Shown piece by piece: positions 1 to 8,520 of a DNA stretch of 64,000 bases. Source of the DNA: Mesostigma viride (Eukaryota > Streptophyta > Mesostigmatophyceae > Mesostigmatales > Mesostigmataceae). Below the pieces are notes generated by a model. It was not told the origin of the DNA. It made no database searches and saw nothing but the letters and a program-made list of their open reading frames with translations. The position numbers were made by a program, and so were the translations under genes. Where the stretch lies: the NCBI GenBank assembly GCA_009746045.1, contig RPFO01001430.1, forward strand, positions 1 to 64,000. Reading direction: 5' to 3'. Position 1 is the first letter of the stretch. Each line of letters opens with the position of its first letter.

Positions 1-5
1 TTCGA

Positions 6-506
6 GTGTTCGATCCCAGGAACGGTCTCGGGTTCCTCATGGAGGCTCCCTTGCCGGTCGTCTTGAACTCGTGTAGATCGGCCGCAGGGTTTCCGAACCA
101 TCTAGAAGATATACGATTAGGCCGAACCAGAGCAAGGCCGACTTTCGCGAAACTCTCCGCACCCGTCAAAAACGCGAAGAGGAAAAGGCCCGACCCGCCA
201 CCGCTGCCGGCTCCTCCGAAACCGGTCGCGGTGGCCGCGGTCCGCGCAAAAAATCCGGACCCGGCCGAACGACTGCGCAACGCGTTAACATGTCTCCGCA
301 GAAGCCGGCCCGGCGGGCCGTTGACGAGGTCCCAGGCTTCGTGTGAAGGGATCAAAGTTCCGGAAATTTCGTTCGAAACCCCCGAGTCGTCTACCGCGGA
401 GACAACCTCGTGCAAACTCCGGCCTAAACTCCCGCCAGGCGTCCCCCCTCCTCCCCTGACACGCGCCGAGGCTCGGTGCCGAGGGGTCCAAGTGCGCGAC
501 GTGTAA
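6..506 (+). CDS. Uncertain proline/arginine-rich ORF, partial at window edge
   Basis: The frame is open from the left edge of the window to the stop at 506, so the true start may lie outside. The product is rich in Pro, Arg and Ala, with a basic stretch around residues 55-65 and no recognised domain. A second frame of the same strand (about 80-344) and a minus-strand frame (424-618) are also open here. The coding strand is therefore not settled, and a frameshifted gene is possible. I cannot assign a function. Confidence 0.25.
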   Translation: MFDPRNGLGFLMEAPLPVVLNSCRSAAGFPNHLEDIRLGRTRARPTFAKLSAPVKNAKRKRPDPPPLPAPPKPVAVAAVRAKNPDPAERLRNALTCLRRSRPGGPLTRSQASCEGIKVPEISFETPESSTAETTSCKLRPKLPPGVPPPPLTRAEARCRGVQVRDV

Positions 507-618
507 TTGGTTTGTAAATGGCGTCGTTGTTGGTATCGTGAACGACCAGGTACATCGCCCGATTCTCGTCGATGTACCCTCGGACTTTGGACCAACAGCT
601 TTTTATTTTCGAGAACAT
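424..618 (-). CDS. Small hypothetical ORF on the minus strand
   Basis: This 64-residue frame starts with an ATG at 618 and lies just downstream of the minus-strand Rieske gene. Its first forty residues look like ordinary globular protein, with a Lys/Ser/Trp start and a hydrophobic strand around residues 22-28. The last twenty residues are low-complexity and read against the 6-506 frame. It overlaps that ORF, so at most one of the two is real. A frameshifted longer gene is an alternative. Confidence 0.25.
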   Translation of the reverse strand: MFSKIKSCWSKVRGYIDENRAMYLVVHDTNNDAIYKPITRRALGPLGTEPRRVSGEEGGRLAGV

Positions 619-676
619 CGTTCATTTATTCATCAATAAATGTCTTTCATATACACGCGTAAACGAGTCCAGTGAG

Positions 677-1714
677 TCACGCAAAAGGCTCGGGACAAGA
701 AATCCCGTACACGTTCTTCATTCGTTTCCTGTACAACCTCACGAACGCGTCATCGGGAGTGAGGCGGTTCCTCCACCACTCCTCGGTGACGACGTTCGCG
801 ACGATATCGTCGTCTTCTTTGAGCGGAAGGGCGTTCACGAGCCAGAACAAAAAGTCCCACGCGGGGTCCGTCAGGATGTTGCGAGAAACCCGGCACGTGA
901 CGCGAGACTTGTCCGCCTCGTACGGCTGCACGCTGAACCACAACACGAACACGGGGTTCTCGTGTCCGGTTATCCGGAATCGGAGGCTGGCCGTGTACGG
1001 CAAGTAGAACTCGTTATCCACCGAGATCATGAGCGAACCGCGCGGAGGAGGTTTCGCGACCCTGCCCTGCTCGGGCATGAGTCCGAGGATCAGGCGTCCG
1101 ACGAGTTCGTTTTTCACCGGGTAGCTGTACACGCTCTTCCCCGTGCGCTGGTTCTCCGCCTTGTCACCCTCCTTATCGGCGGTAACGTCGGTGCTCTTCA
1201 CGTCCACGATCTTCACCTTGTGAACGTACTGGAGGTGAGCGTGGTCCAACAGATTCTCCATGACGATCATGGGGTGGCCGTGCACGAACGTCGAGTACGA
1301 GAACGTTCGGTACCCCGGCTCGGAAAACTCCGGCATCGTCGGGGGAGGCGACGCCCCGTCCCCGAACCCGGCGTTCACCCATACGAGCTCGCTGTCGTCC
1401 TTGGCCTCGAGATAGTTGTCGCCGTTGTTCTGCTTGCCCCAATACTTCCCATGATACGCGCAACGAACGCATCCGTCTTCCACGTGGCAGTTGTGGGACA
1501 AACGCGCGCCGCGGTGGGGGCACGCGTTTCGGACGGCCAGCGTCTCGTCCCTCTCCCGGTGGTTGTATAGGAGGATCTCCTCGTTGTAGATCTTCGTGAC
1601 CTTGGGCCCCGTCGGCCTGCGTCCCACGCACACCCACTTGTCCGGATGCTCGCTGCTCGCCTCGCACCGCCCTCGCGGATGCGCAAGGGCGCGAGAAAAC
1701 ACGGCGGACGCCAT
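677..1714 (-). CDS. Rieske [2Fe-2S] non-heme iron oxygenase
   Basis: This 345-residue protein has both halves of a Rieske-type aromatic-ring oxygenase. The N-terminal domain carries the cluster ligands as CPH (C65, H67) and CAYH (C85, H88), about 18 residues apart as expected. The catalytic domain has the mononuclear iron motif around residues 154-165 (N-x2-D-x2-H-x4-H). Overall layout resembles pheophorbide a oxygenase or vanillate demethylase-like enzymes, which hydroxylate or cleave a substrate with electrons from a separate reductase. No transit peptide or C-terminal membrane anchor is evident, unlike plastid members. Substrate is unknown; chlorophyll catabolites or sterols are guesses. 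The gene is intact and sits among virus-like genes, so it is a candidate auxiliary metabolic gene. The ATG at 1714 is chosen because the Rieske fold starts shortly after it. Confidence 0.85.
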   Translation of the reverse strand: MASAVFSRALAHPRGRCEASSEHPDKWVCVGRRPTGPKVTKIYNEEILLYNHRERDETLAVRNACPHRGARLSHNCHVEDGCVRCAYHGKYWGKQNNGDNYLEAKDDSELVWVNAGFGDGASPPPTMPEFSEPGYRTFSYSTFVHGHPMIVMENLLDHAHLQYVHKVKIVDVKSTDVTADKEGDKAENQRTGKSVYSYPVKNELVGRLILGLMPEQGRVAKPPPRGSLMISVDNEFYLPYTASLRFRITGHENPVFVLWFSVQPYEADKSRVTCRVSRNILTDPAWDFLFWLVNALPLKEDDDIVANVVTEEWWRNRLTPDDAFVRLYRKRMKNVYGISCPEPFA

Positions 1715-1807
1715 GGCTTCCTACCTGCGCAGACTTTAAATGCACCTTTTTGAACGATCCTCGTGTCGCGTTTCGCCGCCGAAAAAATTCGCGGCGGGGC
1801 GTTACAA

Positions 1808-2188
1808 ATGAAAGAAGAGGACATCATCGCCGCTATGCATAACGAGTACGGAGGCAAGCGGAACGTCCGGTGCAGGAACGGTACCATCGACATCGTGAAC
1901 ACGGAGGCGAAAGTACTCGTCCAAGTCTGCGAAGTATCCGCTTGGCTCGCCGATCTCGGCCAGCTCATTTGCGCAGGGGCCGACTTCCCGGGCTATCGAA
2001 GAGAGCTGTTCCTATACAAATCCGTGTGGTCCGACCCCGTCCACTCGGACACTCTCAAAGTCATCAAGCGCGCGTGCGACAGGGTCCGAGTAGACCTCCG
2101 TCTCCACGAAAGCATCCACTCCACGCGGCCCAAACAGACTCGCCGTTGGTGGAATTTTGGACGCTCGTCCACGGAGGTCGACGCGTGA
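1808..2188 (+). CDS. PD-(D/E)XK nuclease-like protein, probably degenerate
   Basis: The first ATG of the frame is at 1808, giving 126 residues. Around residues 18-58 there is a pattern typical of a small restriction-nuclease-fold family found in giant viruses: a short beta strand with IDIV, a second strand normally carrying E-x-K, then a Trp, an LGQ motif, and a strand ending in a hydrophobic LF. Here the E-x-K position reads as Q-x-C, so catalytic activity is doubtful. It is divergent from the Rieske gene across a 93-base spacer. Family placement comes from pattern recognition, not an alignment. Confidence 0.45.
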   Translation: MKEEDIIAAMHNEYGGKRNVRCRNGTIDIVNTEAKVLVQVCEVSAWLADLGQLICAGADFPGYRRELFLYKSVWSDPVHSDTLKVIKRACDRVRVDLRLHESIHSTRPKQTRRWWNFGRSSTEVDA

Positions 2189-2233
2189 TTTATCTTCTGA
2201 TATGAAAGTGACAAACTCTCTCGCGACAAGGGT

Positions 2234-2662
2234 ATGGATCTTCTCAAGATAGCCTGCACCGCGTGCGTGACGTGGTGGTTTACGAACCGGTCTCACACGA
2301 TCCGGAGGAAGAAGCTCGACACGGAGTCGCAGCTCGCCGGAACGATCCTGAGGATGGGCGAGGAAGACTCCGACTCGGATTCTTCCGCCACGAGTCAGCA
2401 GAAAAGAAACAAGGTCATCGAGACCGACTACATCAAGCGCGTCGCCGAGGACCTCCGGCACACCGAGGTGCCGAACCTCCTCATGCTTTCGGCGACTCTC
2501 CTGAAACTCATCCGGATCCAGCAAGACACGCTCAAGGTACTCAAGCTCAAGAACCGGCTCATGTGCGACCGGATGTCCGACGAGCCGCTCTCGACTCCGT
2601 CGGCGGAAGAACGCGCCGGGTTCGTCATTTCTTCTCGCAACCGCCCGACGACCAGCTGGTGA
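2234..2662 (+). CDS. Hypothetical protein, acidic Ser/Asp stretch
   Basis: This is a 142-residue ORF with an ATG at 2234, 45 bases after the preceding gene and 34 before the next, all on the plus strand, which suggests a co-oriented cluster. It has a hydrophobic Cys/Trp-containing N-terminus (residues 3-17) that could be a weak membrane anchor, a Ser/Asp-rich acidic patch near residues 44-52, and a Leu/Ile-rich helical segment at about 80-108 suited to a coiled coil. I recognise no family. Confidence 0.55.
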   Translation: MDLLKIACTACVTWWFTNRSHTIRRKKLDTESQLAGTILRMGEEDSDSDSSATSQQKRNKVIETDYIKRVAEDLRHTEVPNLLMLSATLLKLIRIQQDTLKVLKLKNRLMCDRMSDEPLSTPSAEERAGFVISSRNRPTTSW

Positions 2663-2696
2663 CGGTGCCGATATAATTATGTTTTTGTTATGGTAA

Positions 2697-3188
2697 ATGG
2701 ACTGCGTCATCGACGGGGTAGCCCGCCCGCACGCTAGCAGGGACAAAAGGATCCAGCTGCTCGTCACGGGGACCAACTTGAAAGGAGAGACGAACTTCCG
2801 GCTCCCCCACCCGATCCGCGGCGTGAAGTCGTGCCGGCTGATGTGGGCCTCCACGCCCGCGACGTCGCCTTTCTCCACGGCCGTGTACGTCAAGCTCGGG
2901 GGCGTCGAGATCAACAAAGTGCACGCCGCCATCCCGCAAGCCGCGTCCTCGCTGGAACCGGCCCAGGTGTACGCTGGCAGAGGTCACTTCTTCATTGTGC
3001 CGAACGGAACCGAGACGTACGTCCCGATGAACGAGAGGGACGACACGGTCCTGTTCTCGCCCGACCTCGCGAGCGCGTCAGACATCGACGTGGAACTCTA
3101 CGCTCTCCCGTCCCCCACGAGGGAACTGCTCGACCTGAACGGGGAGCTGTTCGCCATGATGTTCGAGATCGTCGCGGCCCACCGATAG
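2697..3188 (+). CDS. Putative virion/structural beta-rich protein
   Basis: This 163-residue ORF has an ATG at 2697 preceded by an AT-rich stretch. The protein is beta-strand rich with no catalytic motif. It has an arrangement seen in small virion proteins of large DNA viruses: a strand with FRLPHPI, then a strand ending in LMW, several short strands with Val/Tyr, and a Leu/Asn-rich end. I infer a structural or jelly-roll-like role only from this style. The neighbours on both sides are also small uncharacterised genes, as in virion-protein clusters. Confidence 0.5.
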   Translation: MDCVIDGVARPHASRDKRIQLLVTGTNLKGETNFRLPHPIRGVKSCRLMWASTPATSPFSTAVYVKLGGVEINKVHAAIPQAASSLEPAQVYAGRGHFFIVPNGTETYVPMNERDDTVLFSPDLASASDIDVELYALPSPTRELLDLNGELFAMMFEIVAAHR

Positions 3189-3205
3189 AAAGACGGCGAG
3201 GATCT

Positions 3206-3596
3206 TCACCACGACAAGTTGTACAAGTCCTCGTATTGGCCGCCGAACAAGATCGTCTTCTTCTTCCCGACTCTCGCCTTCTCGTTTCCCCTCTCTCTGT
3301 CCAACCGAGCCGCGCGGCGGGCGGCAGACTCCTCCACGAGCAACTCGGCCAGCGCGAGGCGCTCTTCCGACCTGTCCATCATGGTCTTCAGCTCCCCCCC
3401 TGGATCCGCCTGTGCGCTTCCGCGGCCCGCTCGGGCAACACGAACGGCGTCGCCTCCCGGTCGACTTCGATGAACGCGCGTTCATACGGCGCGTCGATTG
3501 GGTTGTTGGCGGCCCGGCGGTTGCCCGCGCCAGGCGCGAACACCAACCTCGGACGATCGACTTGTCTACGACCCGTTTGCCGTCGTCGACGTTCAT
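3206..3596 (-). pseudogene. Frameshifted small gene (two frame changes)
   Basis: On the minus strand a plausible protein starts with ATG at 3596, moves to a second frame near 3550, then to a third at the run of seven G on that strand (about 3397-3404), and ends with TGA at 3206-3208. Each piece looks like real coding sequence: the last has a charged helical region rich in Glu, Arg and Lys followed by an aromatic tail. Whether the breaks are real mutations or base-calling errors in the run cannot be decided from sequence. The function is unknown. Confidence 0.45.
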
Positions 3597-3619
3597 TTCT
3601 CAATATACCTATCACAAGA

Positions 3620-4015
3620 CTAGATTTTTCGCACGCTTTTTTTCTCGATCGCGATGATCGCTTCTTCGATGCGCTTCCCGATCGCGGCCGCGCCCTCGCC
3701 CCGTCCGGCGGGCCTCGGGACAGGATCTCCCGGCTTTCTGCTCGCGTCGATGCCTATGAACCGCTGGCGAAACATGTTCGAGACGCGCGGATCGATTTCG
3801 ATCGGCTGCTCTCTCAAAATCAACGGATTGCGGGCCTCCGCCATCTTCAATGCCTGCGCGGCCACGGCGAGAGGGACGCCGAAGTCCGCACCCCACCCAC
3901 CGGCGGGGATAAGGGACGTCGGCGTCTCGAATTTCGTAGGCTGGATGTCTAATGCTTGCGCCGGCGCCGCCTGGACCGATATGGGAGCCCCCGTCGTGTT
4001 CGGAACGTCGTTCAT
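3620..4015 (-). CDS. Hypothetical protein, 131 residues
   Basis: The frame is open further upstream, but the ATG at 4013-4015 is chosen. It sits just after an AT-rich leader, and the upstream part of the frame overlaps the small basic gene at 4057-4188. The N-terminal 45 residues are rich in Pro, Ala and Thr. The middle has a Gly/Trp-containing segment and an Ala-rich helix, and the C-terminus is a basic helix. No family is recognised. Confidence 0.55.
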   Translation of the reverse strand: MNDVPNTTGAPISVQAAPAQALDIQPTKFETPTSLIPAGGWGADFGVPLAVAAQALKMAEARNPLILREQPIEIDPRVSNMFRQRFIGIDASRKPGDPVPRPAGRGEGAAAIGKRIEEAIIAIEKKSVRKI

Positions 4016-4056
4016 ATCGACCGTTTTATCATGATAATAACGCACACAAATATTTA

Positions 4057-4188
4057 CTAGACGGCCTGGAACGGCATCATCAGCTGACGAGGACGATGGG
4101 ACCGGCCCGAACGCTTGCGGCGGTGCGCGCGACCGGCGTGGCTGCGCTTGATGAACCTCCCGGTGACCTTGCTCCTGGCTGGCAACAT
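4057..4188 (-). CDS. Small highly basic peptide (43 residues)
   Basis: The ATG at 4186-4188 opens a 43-residue frame in which roughly a third of the residues are Arg, Lys or His, ending in a short hydrophobic tail. It has its own AT-rich leader shared with the divergent gene at 4270 and is followed by an AT-rich stretch before the next minus-strand gene. The composition suggests a DNA-condensing or virion-packaged peptide, but that is inference. It overlaps no other strong candidate, which supports it as a real short gene. Confidence 0.5.
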   Translation of the reverse strand: MLPARSKVTGRFIKRSHAGRAHRRKRSGRSHRPRQLMMPFQAV

Positions 4189-4269
4189 TGTGATCGAAAC
4201 GAGTATATACACTCCTTTCGATATTTTTTTTACCGCCGACTACTTTGTTGGATACCGCGCGAGCGTGGA

Positions 4270-4851
4270 ATGGACGAGCGAGCGAAAAAAATGTTGGTCG
4301 CTTGCGCCGTGGTAGGCGCTCTCTTCGTTCTAGGGGCCGTGATGTATCGCCTGAGAACATCACAACAAAAGGCCGCGATCGTGCTCCCCGCGGACCAGAT
4401 CGACCCCGAGTTTGAAGGGTTCTACATCACCCCCGTTTCCCGCATGACCAACGAAGAGTTCCGAAGAAAGACGTTGGACTTCGAAACGGTCGGGTGGAAG
4501 GACGCGAAGACGAGCTCGAACGATCCGCCGTACCTCCGCGTGCTCGTTGCCGACGGGAAGATCGACGTGATCGAGATCGTCCCCGCACCCTCGATGTCAA
4601 ACAATGTCCCGATGGAGCCGAAGTCGATGAACCAGATCCTTCCCATGGACGTGCGCACCGCAAAGAAGATCATCGAGGCCCGTAACGGGGAGAACTGGGC
4701 CGCCGTGAGCGGCGAGAGACTCGCGCTGCCACAGGCGGACGAGACTTTGACCTATATCGTGTTGAGGAGAACAGACGCGGGTCCTCCGTCCTACCGCTTA
4801 GCGTTCTTCCGAGCGGCTGTCATTGGCCCGTCTAATCATTTCGGCATATGA
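4270..4851 (+). CDS. Single-pass membrane protein, 193 residues
   Basis: The ATG at 4270 gives a short charged start followed by one strong transmembrane helix at about residues 8-27, then a 165-residue soluble domain of mixed alpha/beta character with several Pro and Asp residues. The N-out or N-in topology is unclear. The upstream shared spacer (4189-4269) contains a TATATAC stretch and a T-run. A virion membrane protein is a reasonable guess given the context. No family is recognised. Confidence 0.6.
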   Translation: MDERAKKMLVACAVVGALFVLGAVMYRLRTSQQKAAIVLPADQIDPEFEGFYITPVSRMTNEEFRRKTLDFETVGWKDAKTSSNDPPYLRVLVADGKIDVIEIVPAPSMSNNVPMEPKSMNQILPMDVRTAKKIIEARNGENWAAVSGERLALPQADETLTYIVLRRTDAGPPSYRLAFFRAAVIGPSNHFGI

Positions 4852-5000
4852 GGTCTAAAAGTAAGGGTATTGCGGCATCGCGTGCCCTTTTTATCTGATC
4901 TGCATCAGCCTCCCATCCACTGTACAATCGTGAAAAATCGTTGTGTTTTCGAAATCGTGTAGGGCTTCTTTTTGCATATCGTCACCATACGCGAGCCATT
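4852..5000. other. Convergent intergenic spacer
   Basis: This spacer lies between the plus-strand membrane protein and the minus-strand repeat protein. It is AT-rich with T-runs and holds no clear ORF. It presumably contains both 3' ends. Confidence 0.4.
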
Positions 5001-8000
5001 TCACTTTCTCTTCAAGATACGTACTAAATCAGATTGATATTGTTCGAGAAGGCCGTAATCTATTTGATCAGAGCTGTCGAGATCAGGCTTATCATGTAAA
5101 CCTTCTGATTGTGAGACTGGGAAACGAAGTTTGATTATACCCATCGAACAAGCCTGTGCCGTGCATTGCATTATCGTCGTCTTCAAAAACTGCGTCGTTT
5201 CAGAAAGAGGGACAATAACGGGGTTTGAGAATCTCGGGGCGCTGGGGGTGGAATGTCGAAGCCATAATCCATAGAGTCGAACACGTCTTTGTCTGACACC
5301 CCTGCTAAAAATGGCGGTAGTTTGCTGGATTTTGCAAAACGCAGCACATTTAAGTATTCATTTCGTGGAAGTACGCCAACATACTGGGACTTCAACGTAT
5401 CCGAGATAATTTTCGGCGGTTCTTTCTTTCTTTGTCATACTTGTCACGAATTCTTAATAACGATGCATGAGAGCGATTCTCTAAGAGTTCTCGGAGTTCA
5501 TCCACTCCCATACCACTCAAATCCTCGTTTTTCTTTATTTCGTCGAATTTTTGTATAACCGCGCTCTCCATTTCTCTTTTTTCGAATTCTTTTATTTCAT
5601 CCAACTTTAAAGCCAGGCCGATGCGAGAGTCCAATATCCTGCCCATTTCTCTCTTTGTCATGTCCGGGCGCACTACGGGAACATCCTTTACATTTTCGAA
5701 TACATAGTTCTCGCCTTTTGTCTCGTCGAAGTTAGATACGTCCTGGAGAAAAACATCCTTTAACAGTCGCATCACGTCTCTAACTAAATATTCATCAGGG
5801 GTCATTGAAGCATTATTATCCAGAACCCCGAAAACGCGACTCAAGTGGTCTAGGTGGATATTGTCATCAAACGGCAAGGAAACGGATGCCGTATTCTTAC
5901 CTACTAGATGGACACTGTCATGGACCGGCAAATTATCTGATGCCGTACTATAATCGAACACCGCGTCATCGCGGGCATGCGATTCATTCTGCACTCCATG
6001 CGCGTTTGAGTCCCGAACATCCGATGGCGGAAAGTGAGCAGTACCTCCGTTAGAATGTGGCACAACGAAACCCTGTCTGTTGCTTACAACGTTTGTCTCC
6101 GGATGTGGTCTAGCGGACGCCCAGTTACCCATCGGGGCGCTAGTAGTGGCGCCAGTATTGACATTTGTATTCAGTGTCGGAAGACCTACTGGCACGGAGG
6201 GGTTGGGTTCACCCCCTTCAGCTACGCTCCCATCCCGAGACCCCGCCGCTTCATGCGCTCCCCCAATCGGTGCGCCGAGTCGACCCGTGTCGCTGGCCGT
6301 AGGCAATGTCTTTTGACCCTGACCGACGTATGACCCTGAAGGGATAAAGTGGACAGTTTTTCTCATTAATTCAGTTGGTTGTGGATTCCTCGTTAAATAT
6401 CCGTCCGCAGATAATGGGCGATTGAATTTACGCGCGTGCACACCTGCCATACCTTGCCACAAACGTTCATTTATGTCCTGATTTACTATGTCAAACAGTC
6501 TTACTGGGGGGTTTGCGGCAGAAACGACCTCTGGTTTTTGTGAAGATTCAGGCATTGCGAGTGTCGGCGTGTCATTCCACGCTTGCCGAGCGCTCAAAAT
6601 TCGTTGTTGGAGTTGGAGTCCGCGTGGTTCACCCTTTGTAACTGTATCACCCGTATCACTCGTCAATGTTGCAGTAGCGCCACGTTGACCCCGCTGATCT
6701 GTCAAAGAACCTTTTCCAAATGCGCGTATGGGCCCATCGGGCCTGCGTAAATAAACTGGATTGTTATCTCTATTGGCTTGTGGACCATACAAAAACCCCC
6801 CACCTACCCTGCTTGCTAGAGGTTGACCGGGTGCCTTCGATTGCAATGATCGACCGAGTATTTCAAAAGGTTCCTGTTCAGTATCCCGGTCGAACGTTGG
6901 GTCGCTCCTACTCGTAAGATTGCCCAACTTGTATTTCAGACCCTGATCGAGTGTTTCGTCACTTGTTGCCGTATCTGTCAACCAGTTATGACCCGATTGT
7001 GATGCGAGACTTTCACTATGAAGAGAATTCGCCGTGTCTGAAAGACGTTGTGAAGAAGAAGGGTCCAAACCTATGTCTGAAAGTTCCAAAACACCCCCAT
7101 CACCATTATCTTCTTTAGCATCGAAATACTCTTCGGCCTCGTCTCGTGTGGCACCATCCGACGTAACCAATCTATTTGGTTCCTGGGTTTCATCACCATT
7201 TCTATGGCCTCGTGCACCGCCACCAAACACACCACCAGATAACGCCGACCCGACTCCTACTCCCCCATCCCCATCCGGTATAGAGATGGATCCCGCTCTT
7301 GTATCACCATCTACGGGCGTATCACTCTTACTCGATAAGGGCAACGCGCCTCGCGTACTATCACCCGATCTTTTGGAGAGCAAGGCGTCTCGCGTGCCAT
7401 CACCTATACTGGGATTTGAAGAGGACGACCCTTCTGCATGTGGACTCGCAACAACCGTTTTATGGTGGTCGCCTCGTGCATCTAGACCCTTCCCACGCGA
7501 TTGAGGGGGCGCTTCGACTCCTGCATCTCCACCCCTTTTTGCGGCCGACCCGTCTGCCGGCGACCCAACTATCGCACCTTCAGGGAGAGAACCGTCTTCC
7601 TTACCACCACCTGTCGCGCCTGCTGCATCTCCACCCCCTTTTGCGGCCGACCCGTCTGCCGTCGACCCACCTATCGCGCCTTCAGGGGACGCAACTGCCC
7701 CCACACCACCATCCGCCCCACGACCTAGCCCGCCTGCTGCATCTCCGCCCCTTTTTGCGGCCGACCCGTCTGCCATCGACCCAACTATCGCGCCTTCAGG
7801 GGGCGAAACGTCTTCCTCACCACGACCTAGCCCGCCTGCTGCATCTCCTTCCTTTTTTGCGGCCGACCCGTCTGCCGGCGACCCACCTTTCGCGCCTTCA
7901 GGGGGCGAACCGTCTTTCTTACCACTATCCGCCCCACGACCTAGCCCGCCTGCTGCATCTCCACCCCCTTTTGCGGCCGACCCGTCTGCCGTCGACCCAC

Positions 8001-8325
8001 TTGTCGCGCCTTTAGGGGACGCGCCTCCCCCTGTGCTCGACCCGCCTGCCGTCGACGCGCCGAACACCCCGCTTGGTGCTGCTTTCGGAGTACCGCCAGG
8101 ATATTCCTCCCCACCGATCTCGCCTGGCCCGTGCACCTCATCTGGGCGATATAGATTCCCGTCCGTGTGTACTTCTATCTCCGGCTGGTGCTCCTTCTTC
8201 TTCTTCTTCTTCTGTTCTGCCGCGTGTCCTTCCCTGACGGCCTCGTTGTACAGTTCCGTCCACACCTCGTCGAAGGTTTTATCCTTCATGAGATTTCGGA
8301 TCTTCGCGTCCTCTCTCATCGTCAT
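5001..8325 (-). CDS. Large repeat-containing surface-like protein with frameshifted C-terminus
   Basis: The uninterrupted part (8325 down to 5392) encodes 977 residues. After a charged N-terminus with a run of Lys (about residues 38-44), residues 105-290 hold at least five imperfect copies of a unit of roughly 30-45 residues built around ADGSAAK, GGDAAGG and PPEGA. A long Ser/Thr/Asn-rich middle follows, then a charged coiled-coil-like C-terminus. Two further open segments continue in other frames to the stops at 5183 and 5001. Each starts without an ATG, and reading moves between them through an AAAG-rich stretch near 5415 and a short C run near 5220, so the true protein is probably about 1,100 residues. 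A fibre or surface protein is plausible from the repeat style; nothing identifies it further. Confidence 0.6.
7505..8090 (-). repeat. Imperfect coding tandem repeat
   Basis: The plus strand shows repeated blocks containing TTTTGCGGCCGACCCGTCTGCC at a spacing of about 90-135 bases, encoding the ADGSAAK-type units of the large protein. Copies differ by substitutions and by whole-unit length changes. Confidence 0.8.
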
Positions 8326-8520
8326 GTTCGCGTCCTAATACTACTAAGCAACATAAATGTGTGGACAACAAAACCTTTTATTAATATAAGTCCATACACC
8401 ATCCATGAGATGCAAGGGTACCACCAGATGTAACCGGAGGTGCAAGTTCTCCGCCAGGCCGGGGAGGACCACGTGCGGAAAACATGCCAGAAAGAGACCC
8501 GCTAAGCCCTGAACTTCGGT

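Noticed and set aside
572-1570. 332-residue plus-strand ORF opposite the Rieske gene
   Set aside because: It mirrors a gene with complete cofactor motifs on the minus strand; its Arg/Val/His-rich composition is that of an antisense shadow.
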